Shown: in pieces, positions 55,103 to 62,943 of the stretch
Layout: each line of letters opens with the position of its first letter
Numbering within the stretch: position 1 is the first letter of the stretch
NCBI GenBank assembly: GCA_038209145.1
Contig: JBBQXZ010000001.1
Location: 1-64,000, forward strand
DNA length: 64,000 nt
Direction: 5' to 3'
DNA from: Lunatibacter sp038209145
Lineage (GTDB): Bacteria; Bacteroidota; Bacteroidia; Cytophagales; Cyclobacteriaceae
The notes under the pieces: generated by a model
The model's input: the letters and a program-made list of their open reading frames with translations, nothing else
The model's database searches: none
What the model was told of the DNA's origin: nothing
Translations under genes and position numbers: made by a program

Positions 55103-55822
55103 ATGGAAATCATCCCGGCCATAGATATTATCGGTGGAGCCTGTGTGCGCCTAACCCAGGGAGATTACTCCCAAAAGAAATCCTATTCCGAAGATCCTTT
55201 GGCGGTGGCCAAATCCTTTGAGGAAGCGGGAATCCGCAGGCTGCATCTGGTGGATTTGGATGGCGCCAGGCAAAAGCAGATCGTAAACGGGGATGTACTG
55301 CGGCGAATTGCAGCAGAAACAGACCTTTGGGTGGATTTTGGTGGGGGAATTCAATCTGACGATTCCTTGGAAATGGCCTTTTCCCTCGGTGCCAAGCAGG
55401 TGACAGGTGGAAGCATTGCCGTTAAAAATCCCCTTCTCTTTGACAGTTGGCTGCAAACCCACGGAGGAGAAAAGATCATCTTGGGGGCTGATGCCAAAGA
55501 CCGGATGATTGCGATCTCGGGCTGGGAAGAAACTACCGAAAAAGAGGTGATAGCCTTTATTGAGGCTTATCGGAAACAGGGAGCCCGTTATGTAATCTGT
55601 ACAGACGTGGCCAAGGACGGATTGCTTCAGGGACCTTCCTTGGATCTATATCGGGAAATCATGCAGGAGGTACCCGAAATCCAGCTGATAGCCAGTGGGG
55701 GCGTGTCTTCTATGTCTGATCTGGAAGCCTTGGAAAAGTTGGGGGTATTTGGCACCATCGTGGGCAAGGCCTTCTACGAAGGGAGAGTAAGCTTGGCCGA
55801 CTTGGCAAGTTTTGTAAGTTAA
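55103..55822 (+). CDS. hisA: phosphoribosylformimino-5-aminoimidazole carboxamide ribotide isomerase
   Basis: A 239-residue TIM barrel that isomerises ProFAR to PRFAR. The first catalytic aspartate is in PAIDIIGGACVRL, and the second in CTDVAKDGLLQGPS; the phosphate-binding GGxxS blocks are intact (FGGGIQS, ASGGVSS). Length is normal. It follows hisH by 3 bases and is followed by hisF after 37 bases. Confidence 0.96.
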   Translation: MEIIPAIDIIGGACVRLTQGDYSQKKSYSEDPLAVAKSFEEAGIRRLHLVDLDGARQKQIVNGDVLRRIAAETDLWVDFGGGIQSDDSLEMAFSLGAKQVTGGSIAVKNPLLFDSWLQTHGGEKIILGADAKDRMIAISGWEETTEKEVIAFIEAYRKQGARYVICTDVAKDGLLQGPSLDLYREIMQEVPEIQLIASGGVSSMSDLEALEKLGVFGTIVGKAFYEGRVSLADLASFVS

Positions 55823-55859
55823 GCAAGGAAAGGCCGATGGCCCATATAGATAGCGAATT

Positions 55860-56615
55860 ATGCTGACAAAGAGAATTATTCCCTGTCTGGACATCAAAGA
55901 CGGACGTACTGTCAAAGGGGTGAACTTTGTGGAACTCCGGGATGCCGGGGATCCGGTGCAGTTGGGAAGCATCTATGCCCTGGAAGGAGCGGATGAACTG
56001 GTTTTTCTGGACATCACCGCTACAGTGGAAAAAAGAAAAACACTGGTAGAACTGGTTACCAAGATTGCGAAAACGATCAACATACCCTTCACCGTAGGAG
56101 GCGGGATCTCCACAGTGGAAGACGTGAAGGCCTTGCTAAATGCCGGAGCGGATAAGATCAGTATCAATTCCTCAGCGGTTAAAAACCCATCCATTTTAAA
56201 TGAGATGGCCAGGGAATTTGGCAGTCAGTGCATCGTGGTGGCGATAGACACCAAATATGTGGACGGGGTGGATTTGGTACACACGCACGGAGGCCGTCGG
56301 CCCACCGCCCTTGTGACCCAGCGCTGGGCACAGGAGGTCTGCGACCGGGGTGCTGGAGAAATACTGCTCACTTCCATGGACCACGACGGAGTCAAATCCG
56401 GCTTTGCCAACGGTATCACTTCGGAGATCTCTTCCCTGCTTTCCATTCCTATTATAGCCTCCGGCGGGGCGGGGAGCATGTCCCATTTTAAGGATGTATT
56501 TACCGTGGGAAAGGCAGACGCGGCTTTGGCGGCAAGTATTTTTCATTTCAAAGAAATCCCTATACCCGACTTGAAAAAATACCTGAACAGAGAAGGCGTT
56601 GCCGTTCGGCTCTAA
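55860..56615 (+). CDS. hisF: imidazole glycerol phosphate synthase, cyclase subunit
   Basis: A 251-residue TIM barrel that joins PRFAR with ammonia from HisH. Catalytic aspartates lie in PCLDIKDGRTVKG (D9 of the product) and VAIDTKYV (about 128); phosphate sites are VGGGIST and ASGGAGS. In the 60 bases at 56281-56340, 43 are G or C, far above the neighbouring genes outside the his block. Confidence 0.96.
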   Translation: MLTKRIIPCLDIKDGRTVKGVNFVELRDAGDPVQLGSIYALEGADELVFLDITATVEKRKTLVELVTKIAKTINIPFTVGGGISTVEDVKALLNAGADKISINSSAVKNPSILNEMAREFGSQCIVVAIDTKYVDGVDLVHTHGGRRPTALVTQRWAQEVCDRGAGEILLTSMDHDGVKSGFANGITSEISSLLSIPIIASGGAGSMSHFKDVFTVGKADAALAASIFHFKEIPIPDLKKYLNREGVAVRL

Positions 56616-56680
56616 GCAGGCTGAATGATAACTTTCGGACTTTTATAACTAGTCCTCCATACCTGAAAACTCAAACGCTC

Positions 56681-57295
56681 ATGGCACGAAGAATACTGAA
56701 TATAGATTTTGAAAAAGCAGATGGGTTGGTTCCAGCCATCATTCAGGACGCCGCTACCAAGCAGGTCCTGATGTTGGGTTATATGAATCAGGAGGCCCTG
56801 GCGCATTCAAAGGCCACCGGCAAAGTTACCTTCTTTAGCCGATCCAAGCAGCGTCTTTGGACCAAGGGGGAAACTTCCGGAAATTTCTTGCATATCAATG
56901 ACATGCAGGTGGACTGTGACGGTGACACGCTGCTCGTTTATGTTAATCCCGCAGGTCCGGTATGCCACACCGGCGATGACACCTGCTTTGCGGATACCAA
57001 TCAATCTAAAACGTACTTTATCGACCGATTAAGGAGAGTGATCAAGGACCGCAAAAACAACCCTTCCGATACCTCCTATACAGCTTCTCTCTTTGCCAAA
57101 GGCATTAACAAAGTAGCTCAGAAAGTAGGGGAGGAAGCGGTTGAAATTGTGATTGAAGCCAAGGACGACAACAAAGAACTCTTTATGGGAGAAGCCGCCG
57201 ACCTGCTGTATCATTACTTGGTGCTACTTGAAGCAAAAGGGTATGAGTTGGACGAGGTCATGCAGGTGCTGATCGAACGGCACAAGAAAAACTAA
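56681..57295 (+). CDS. hisIE: bifunctional phosphoribosyl-AMP cyclohydrolase / phosphoribosyl-ATP pyrophosphatase
   Basis: A 204-residue fusion catalysing steps 2 and 3 of histidine synthesis. The HisI half (about 1-110) has the RSKQRLWTKGETSGN and DCDGDTLL metal-binding blocks and the C-x6-C pair (CHTGDDTC). The HisE half (about 115-204) has VGEEAVEIVIEAKD and the LLYHYLVLL helix. Fused hisIE is usual in Bacteroidota. The gene ends the his block; a GTG-initiated gene follows 13 bases later. Confidence 0.96.
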   Translation: MARRILNIDFEKADGLVPAIIQDAATKQVLMLGYMNQEALAHSKATGKVTFFSRSKQRLWTKGETSGNFLHINDMQVDCDGDTLLVYVNPAGPVCHTGDDTCFADTNQSKTYFIDRLRRVIKDRKNNPSDTSYTASLFAKGINKVAQKVGEEAVEIVIEAKDDNKELFMGEAADLLYHYLVLLEAKGYELDEVMQVLIERHKKN

Positions 57296-57308
57296 ATCTT
57301 TATTTTTC

Positions 57309-57716
57309 GTGGAACTCCTCTTTGTTTATGGTACCCTCCTTTCCAGCATCAATCATCCTGTTGGGGAAAACCTTCGACTTAAAGCTTGCTATAGAGACAA
57401 AGGATGGGCTTATGGAAAGTTGTATGATATCGGAGAATATCCGGGATTTGTACCCCAAGCTGAGAAAGGCTTGACGGTGGTTGGTGAAGTCTATGACTTG
57501 CGGCTTTGTCCGGATTTATGGGCTGCGCTTGATGCGTATGAGGGGGTCGGAGAATCGGATATGGAGACTGCTGAATATTCTCGCCAAAAAATTAGCGTAG
57601 TTACCATAAAAGGTACATTGACCTGCTGGACCTATGTATATCAAGAAACTGTCGAACACCTTTCGCCAATCAGGGATGGGGACTACCCGGCCTATTTTTT
57701 AGCCAAGAATCAATAG
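57309..57716 (+). CDS. gamma-glutamylcyclotransferase-like (AIG2/YtfP family) protein
   Basis: A 135-residue protein of the GGCT-like fold. It begins ELLFVYGTLLSS, the substrate-loop signature of the family, with VGEVYDL and ALDAYEGV blocks as in YtfP/GGACT-type proteins. Such enzymes release 5-oxoproline from gamma-glutamyl groups; the substrate here is unknown. The start is GTG at 57309, 13 bases after hisIE; no ATG fits the conserved N terminus. It may be read from the his transcript. Confidence 0.85.
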   Translation: MELLFVYGTLLSSINHPVGENLRLKACYRDKGWAYGKLYDIGEYPGFVPQAEKGLTVVGEVYDLRLCPDLWAALDAYEGVGESDMETAEYSRQKISVVTIKGTLTCWTYVYQETVEHLSPIRDGDYPAYFLAKNQ

Positions 57717-57801
57717 GTTTTTTTGTGCCTGTTTTGTTTACTTCGTGGTTAACATAAATCTTGATACAATCTTTTTTCACCAAATTCTGAAAGAACTCTT
57801 A

Positions 57802-59127
57802 TTAATACACCGGAAACTCCTTTTCCAAGCCTTCAAAATTGTCAATCATGTCCCAACCGTGATCGATGTATTGCCGTCTGACAGTAGGAGACAGGGAGCC
57901 GAATTGCAGGTAATTTAATGCTGCCCGAAGCCTACTTTCATCAGGGTCTCCCCAGTTGCGGGAGATGTCATCATTTACCAGGATGTCAACAGGGAATCCA
58001 TCGTAGTATTCCGCTTTTCCATTGGCATTGGCTATGGCGAAGGTAATGGGTACCAGTTCCACATCATTGGTAGAAAGTGCCGTATTGTAGCGGGAAAGTG
58101 GAAAGGAACCCACCGGTTTGCCATACGTATTTGCGCCAACCAAGGCAATATCCATGTAGGGTTCCAAACAGTTGATGATTAACTCACTCGCGGATGCAGA
58201 ACCCCGTGAGGTGATAAACACAATCTTGCCAATCTCCAGGTTTCCTCTTTTGCCAAAGTTCAGGGACTCGTTCAGGTTCGATTTGTCGCTATTCAGTGCG
58301 TTGGTATACATAAGCTTGCCGGAATGCACACTCGGTATGAGCGCATTCATCAGTTGTTCTGCTACGTCTACAGATCCGCCTCCATTGTACCTCAGGTCTA
58401 GAATCAATTCCTTTATATTTCCTTCTTCGAAAAATTTGAGGGCCTCATCTACCTCCAGACTTTTAGTGGGCGTTTGACCTCGCGTGGCTTGAAAGCCGTT
58501 GTAAGCCCAATAACCTACATTCTTTCCGTCAATGTTGAAGATCTCGGTATGCAAAACGGAATTGGACTGGTAATCCGCCTTGGCCAAGGAACGGGTGGTG
58601 GTACTCCCGTTGGGAAGTCGCAGCGTAAAACTATTTTGAATCCCGGGAGTATTTGCCCCCAGCTGAAAGTTATATCCATTTCCTACACGGTATTCAGATA
58701 CTGGTCTTCCATTTACACTTATTATTTCCCAGCCCCGCTGCCATCCGTCCTTGCCAGCAGGGGCTTCCTTATAGACAAAAGAGAGGTATAGGTTTCCGTT
58801 TTCCCCAATGCCGAAGCCAAAACCATAGCCGGCATTTTGTCCTGTAAAAGACCTGTCAAATGCCTCCCTGTTGGTTAAGTATGACCAGCGGTCAAGGGGT
58901 TCAAAAATCAAACTTGAAAGTAATTCGTTATAGGTAGGAAAACTCGTCACATCCATATTTTCCGGAATCTGGGAATTCCAAAAATACCATTCCTTCATGG
59001 TCTGGTAAATGGCTTGTTTGATATTGTTTTCAGTATTGACAGGGACTTCCTCATCGGGATAGCAAGAAAAAGTACCGCCTACTATCAAACCCAAAACCAA
59101 AAACATTGACAACCGCTTGTAATTCAT
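57802..59127 (-). CDS. S41 family (C-terminal processing-like) peptidase lipoprotein
   Basis: A 441-residue lipoprotein from the ATG at 59127 (a GTG three codons upstream is also possible), with lipobox cysteine in GGTFSCYPDEE. A PDZ-like segment (about 110-170, including GWEIISVNGRPV) precedes the tail-specific protease core: LDLRYNGGGSV, the nucleophile serine in TSRGSASASELI and the lysine in GANTYGKPVG. It is predicted to be anchored on the periplasmic side and to cleave exported or damaged proteins. It is convergent with the GGCT-like gene and separated from the TetR gene by about 185 bases. Confidence 0.9.
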   Translation of the reverse strand: MNYKRLSMFLVLGLIVGGTFSCYPDEEVPVNTENNIKQAIYQTMKEWYFWNSQIPENMDVTSFPTYNELLSSLIFEPLDRWSYLTNREAFDRSFTGQNAGYGFGFGIGENGNLYLSFVYKEAPAGKDGWQRGWEIISVNGRPVSEYRVGNGYNFQLGANTPGIQNSFTLRLPNGSTTTRSLAKADYQSNSVLHTEIFNIDGKNVGYWAYNGFQATRGQTPTKSLEVDEALKFFEEGNIKELILDLRYNGGGSVDVAEQLMNALIPSVHSGKLMYTNALNSDKSNLNESLNFGKRGNLEIGKIVFITSRGSASASELIINCLEPYMDIALVGANTYGKPVGSFPLSRYNTALSTNDVELVPITFAIANANGKAEYYDGFPVDILVNDDISRNWGDPDESRLRAALNYLQFGSLSPTVRRQYIDHGWDMIDNFEGLEKEFPVY

Positions 59128-59320
59128 ATTTTCCACTTATTTTAACTTTGGTTATAAACGTAAAACCCCATGAGTTTGGTTTTTATTTTAACGAAAAATT
59201 ACCTGTTTTTTTTGAATTAAATATCTTCGATAATTTTCATAAATAAATTAATCAATCCAATTGATAAACCTCTTGATACTTTCTTTTGTTATGCTCTCAA
59301 TGAAATGATCAAAACAACTC

Positions 59321-59977
59321 ATGACAGAAAACATAGAAAATCAAATCGATTATAGGGAAGCCATCATTCAGGGCTATGTCGAACATATGCTGGAACACGG
59401 TAGGCAACCGGCTTCGGTATTTAAATTTGCCAAATCGCTCAACATGAAGGAAGAGGAGTTTTACAACTACTTCACTTCGTTTGAGGCTATCAAATCTGCT
59501 GTTTGGGAGATGATTTTTGCGAAAACTGTCGCCGAACTGGAAGGGCAAGAGGTATATCCCTCTTATACATCGCGAGAGAAGTTACTGGGATTTTTCTTCA
59601 CCTGGATAGAGAATTTGAAAAAGAATCGGTCTTACCTGTTGAGCCTTTATGGCGGGCAATCGGATTTGAAGCATCCATTACCTCAGGAAATGAAATCCTT
59701 CAAGTCAAAATTTAAGGATTTTGTGAATGAAATAATTTTGGAAGGAAAAGAAACGGAGGAAATCGCAAATCGCCCTTATCTCAGCGACCGCTATGACGAA
59801 GCAATCTGGCTACAAGGTATGTTTGTTTTCCAATTCTGGATCAAAGATACCTCACCAGGTTTTGAGAAAACTGATGCGGCCATAGAAAAATCGGTGAATT
59901 TTGCTTTCGACCTCATGGGAAAAAGTGCTGTTGACAGTTTCGTGGATTTCGCCAAATTTTTATACCAATCTAAATAA
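59321..59977 (+). CDS. TetR family transcriptional regulator
   Basis: A 218-residue protein. The N-terminal helix-turn-helix region (about 10-60, including SVFKFAKSLNMKEEEFYNYF) has the TetR 'xxxxaxxxgvsxxxxYxyF' pattern; the rest is all-helical and would bind the ligand. The AarF gene starts 3 bases after its stop, a recurring pair in Bacteroidota, which suggests autoregulation of that operon, as inference. Confidence 0.85.
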   Translation: MTENIENQIDYREAIIQGYVEHMLEHGRQPASVFKFAKSLNMKEEEFYNYFTSFEAIKSAVWEMIFAKTVAELEGQEVYPSYTSREKLLGFFFTWIENLKKNRSYLLSLYGGQSDLKHPLPQEMKSFKSKFKDFVNEIILEGKETEEIANRPYLSDRYDEAIWLQGMFVFQFWIKDTSPGFEKTDAAIEKSVNFAFDLMGKSAVDSFVDFAKFLYQSK

Positions 59978-59980
59978 TCA

Positions 59981-61300
59981 ATGGCAAATAATATCAAGGA
60001 ACAAACCAGTATACCAGTTTCCAAAGTACAGCGTGCGGCTAAGTTTATCCAAACTGGTGCAAGGGTAGGAGGTAACTACATGAAGCATTATGCACAAAAG
60101 GTAGTCAACCCTTCCATGACCAAGGAGCAGTTGCACCTGGACAATGCCACGGATATTTATGATTCGCTAAGTGAGTTAAAAGGCAGTGCTTTGAAAGTAG
60201 CCCAGATGATGGCGATGGACAAAAACATGCTTCCCAGGGCCTATCAGGATAAATTTACAATGGCCCAATACAGTGCCCCGCCGCTTTCTTATCCGTTGGT
60301 AGTCAAGACGTTTAAGCAATATTTTGGTGAATCTCCGGAAGGTATATTCGATACATTTACTCCCTCTGCCGTAAATGCCGCCTCTATTGGGCAGGTACAT
60401 CAAGCAACGAAAGATGGTAAAACATATGCCGTCAAAATCCAATATCCGGGAGTAGCATCCAGTGTGAGTTCGGATTTAAATCTCGTGAAGCCTTTTGCCC
60501 GCCGCTTGTTGAACATGAACGAGCGTGAACTGGAACATTACATGGATGAGGTGGAGGAAAAACTGCTGGAAGAGACCAATTACGATCTGGAAATAAATAG
60601 GGGAACGGAAATAGCCAAAGCCTGTGGACATATCGAAAATTTGACCTTTCCTATTTATTACAAAGACCTCAGTAGTCCACGAATCATAACCATGGACTGG
60701 ATGCAGGGTTTGCATATTCGGGAATGGTTAATGACAAATCCTTCCCAAGAATTTAAAAATAAAATTGGTCAGGCCATGTGGGATTTCTATCACTATCAAG
60801 TGCATGAACTTCTTAAGGTACATGCGGATCCCCATCCGGGTAATTTTATTATCCAAGAAAATGAAAAGCTTGCTGTGATTGATTTTGGATGTGTCAAAGT
60901 GATTCCTGAGGATTTCTACAAGGGGTACTTTGCCTTGATCAAAAAAGACTTGTTTATCAAACAGGAGGAACTGGACAAGATATTCTTCGACCTGGAATTT
61001 ATCAGTGTGAAAGATACCCCGGCCGAGCAGGAATATTTCAAGGCGATTTTCAGGGAAATGATTTCACTCCTTGGGAGACCATTTCATGTCGAAGAGTTTG
61101 ACTTTTCGGATGACAGTTATTTCCAGCAAATCTTCAAGCTGGGCGATCGCATTTCAAATGACAAAATGTTCCGCAAATCAAAGCTTGCGCGAGGCTCACG
61201 TCATGGATTATACATTAACCGCACCTATTTTGGTCTCTACAACCTGCTAAATCAGTTGCAGGCAAATATCACTACAACAAAACCTGATTGGTTGAAATAA
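59981..61300 (+). CDS. ABC1/AarF/UbiB-family atypical kinase
   Basis: A 439-residue protein of the UbiB/ADCK family, ATPase-like kinases associated with isoprenoid and quinone metabolism. The KxGQ-type motif appears as SALKVAQMM near the start of the domain, YAVKIQYPGV carries the invariant lysine, HADPHPGNF is the catalytic-loop signature and VIDFGCVK the metal-binding DFG. All key motifs are present. It is coupled to the TetR regulator upstream and followed by a terminator. Confidence 0.93.
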   Translation: MANNIKEQTSIPVSKVQRAAKFIQTGARVGGNYMKHYAQKVVNPSMTKEQLHLDNATDIYDSLSELKGSALKVAQMMAMDKNMLPRAYQDKFTMAQYSAPPLSYPLVVKTFKQYFGESPEGIFDTFTPSAVNAASIGQVHQATKDGKTYAVKIQYPGVASSVSSDLNLVKPFARRLLNMNERELEHYMDEVEEKLLEETNYDLEINRGTEIAKACGHIENLTFPIYYKDLSSPRIITMDWMQGLHIREWLMTNPSQEFKNKIGQAMWDFYHYQVHELLKVHADPHPGNFIIQENEKLAVIDFGCVKVIPEDFYKGYFALIKKDLFIKQEELDKIFFDLEFISVKDTPAEQEYFKAIFREMISLLGRPFHVEEFDFSDDSYFQQIFKLGDRISNDKMFRKSKLARGSRHGLYINRTYFGLYNLLNQLQANITTTKPDWLK

Positions 61301-61330
61301 ACCAGTTTCAGTTGGTTTACAGCTATTTGG

Positions 61331-61372
61331 CCCTTTTTCTGTCCTTGAAGGTTTAGAAAAAGGGTTTTTTTA
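61331..61372 (+). terminator. rho-independent terminator after aarF-like gene
   Basis: A 10-bp perfect stem (61331-61340 with 61355-61364), 14-base loop and a run of seven T. It lies 30 bases past the stop. Confidence 0.85.
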
Positions 61373-61742
61373 TTATCAACCTCTGAGCTTCTTTTTGGTA
61401 AAATTAGGGCCACAAAAGTCACAGCGTAAACACAAAGTTCACAAAGAATTTTGGGAAAAATCTTAGTTTTCAACTTGGTCCTTGAGCCTCCTTAATTATG
61501 GAAGGTTCATAGAGAGAAGTAATTAAAACTATGTGTCCCCTGTAGTCCTCCTTTTTTGAAAGACAATAAAAACCACAAAGAAAACATAAAGTTTACAAAA
61601 AAATTTTGGGGGAAGGCTTTGTTTTTTCCGCGGACACAAAGGATACGAAGCAAAAAAGGGCGGAATGTTCTTTTAAGACTATTAATAAAAATCTTTTATT
61701 TTAACCATTATATGCTTATTATCGTGTTAAAATTTGATTTAC
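61373..61742. repeat. intergenic region with degenerate ACAAAG-type direct repeats
   Basis: About 370 bases without a gene. Two related stretches (about 61418-61458 and 61571-61613) share the order CACA...AAACAyAAAGTTyACAAA...AATTTTGGG, and a third short piece (about 61631-61651, ACACAAAGGATACGAAG) echoes them. Similar CACAAAG/ACGAAG strings occur between genes in many environmental bacteria. The right end should contain the promoter of the following membrane-protein gene. Confidence 0.55.
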
Positions 61743-62939
61743 ATGTCTTCTGCTATTTCACTTAACCCAGTTTATGTCCCCGACCGGGTTATATCCAGTT
61801 CTCTTCGGATTCCCACCTACGTTTATGCTTCGGTATTTTCTAGCTTATGTATTGCCGTAGGACTGATCTGGGATATTTCCTGGCACATGAGCGTTGGCAG
61901 AGACGGTCTGTTTTCGCCGCCGCATCTGGTCATGTACCTGGGAGCTGTGGTCGCGGGGGTTTTCTCAGGCGTACGGGTTCTGAAAACAAGCTTTTGGGGA
62001 GATGCTGGGGAAAAGGCAGCAAACATTAAGTTTTGGGGTATATTTCACGGGTCGCTGGGTGCCATGTTTTGCATTTGGGGTGCTTTTGCTATGTTGACCT
62101 CGGCTCCCTTTGATGATTGGTGGCACAATACCTATGGGTTGGACATTAAAATTCTTTCGCCTCCCCATTTGGTGTTAGGCTTGGGGATGATCATGATACA
62201 GTTTGGCGCCATCGTAAGTGTATTGGCAACGCAGAACAATTTTAACCTTTCAGAAAATCCAGCAATGAAATCCCGTTTACGCTGGTTGTTTGGGTTGTCT
62301 GCCGGTTTTTTGCTCGTGATGGCCTACATCATGGTATCTGAATTTTTCTTCACCAACAAAATGCATGGAGCTACCGCATACAAGGTATCAGCGATGATTT
62401 TCCCGCTTCTGATTATTTCAATTTCCTATGCATCTCCCTATAAATGGGGAGGCACCATGATGGCGGTGGCCTATTCCCTGCTTATGGCTGCCATGGTTTG
62501 GATATTGCCTTTGTTCCCGGCAGAACCCAGGCTGAGTCCCGTCTATAATCACATTACGCACTATCAACCCTTCCATTTTCCTTTACTGTTGATTGTTCCA
62601 TCCATTGCAATTGACCTGATAGTAGCCAGGTGGAAAGGCATTAATTTCTGGCTTTTGGCTGTTGGTTTGTCAGTTGGGTTTTTGGCAGTATTTGTTCCGG
62701 CACAGTGGATATTTGCCGATTTTCTCCATACAGAGGCAGCCAGGGGTTGGTTTTTTGGAAGGTTTTCTTGGCCTTACAGCAGCAATCCGGACTGGGAATA
62801 CCGCTTTGTGTTTTATCCTTCCTCAATAGACACAGGGTGGATGTTAGTCAAAGGGTTGGGCATCGCCTTGCTTTTTGGCATTGTCAGTTCCCGTACAGGA
62901 CTTTCTTTTGGTCGGTGGATGTCTCAAGTAAAGCGTTAA
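61743..62939 (+). CDS. polytopic membrane protein with duplicated W-H/SPPHLV motif
   Basis: A 398-residue inner-membrane protein from the ATG at 61743 with about 9-10 hydrophobic helices. An unusual motif occurs twice: W47-H48-x3-G52-x-D54-x3-SPPHLV (58-63) and W127-H128-x3-G132-x-D134-x4-SPPHLV (139-144). Each motif is followed by a Gly-rich helix (YLGAVVAG, GLGMIMI). Duplicated Trp/His/Asp clusters at membrane boundaries suggest a paired metal or heme site. A further conserved-looking histidine is in FHGSLGAMF (H102). I know of no named family. The next gene starts 4 bases after its stop, so the two form an operon. Confidence 0.8.
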   Translation: MSSAISLNPVYVPDRVISSSLRIPTYVYASVFSSLCIAVGLIWDISWHMSVGRDGLFSPPHLVMYLGAVVAGVFSGVRVLKTSFWGDAGEKAANIKFWGIFHGSLGAMFCIWGAFAMLTSAPFDDWWHNTYGLDIKILSPPHLVLGLGMIMIQFGAIVSVLATQNNFNLSENPAMKSRLRWLFGLSAGFLLVMAYIMVSEFFFTNKMHGATAYKVSAMIFPLLIISISYASPYKWGGTMMAVAYSLLMAAMVWILPLFPAEPRLSPVYNHITHYQPFHFPLLLIVPSIAIDLIVARWKGINFWLLAVGLSVGFLAVFVPAQWIFADFLHTEAARGWFFGRFSWPYSSNPDWEYRFVFYPSSIDTGWMLVKGLGIALLFGIVSSRTGLSFGRWMSQVKR

Positions 62940-62943
62940 GGAA

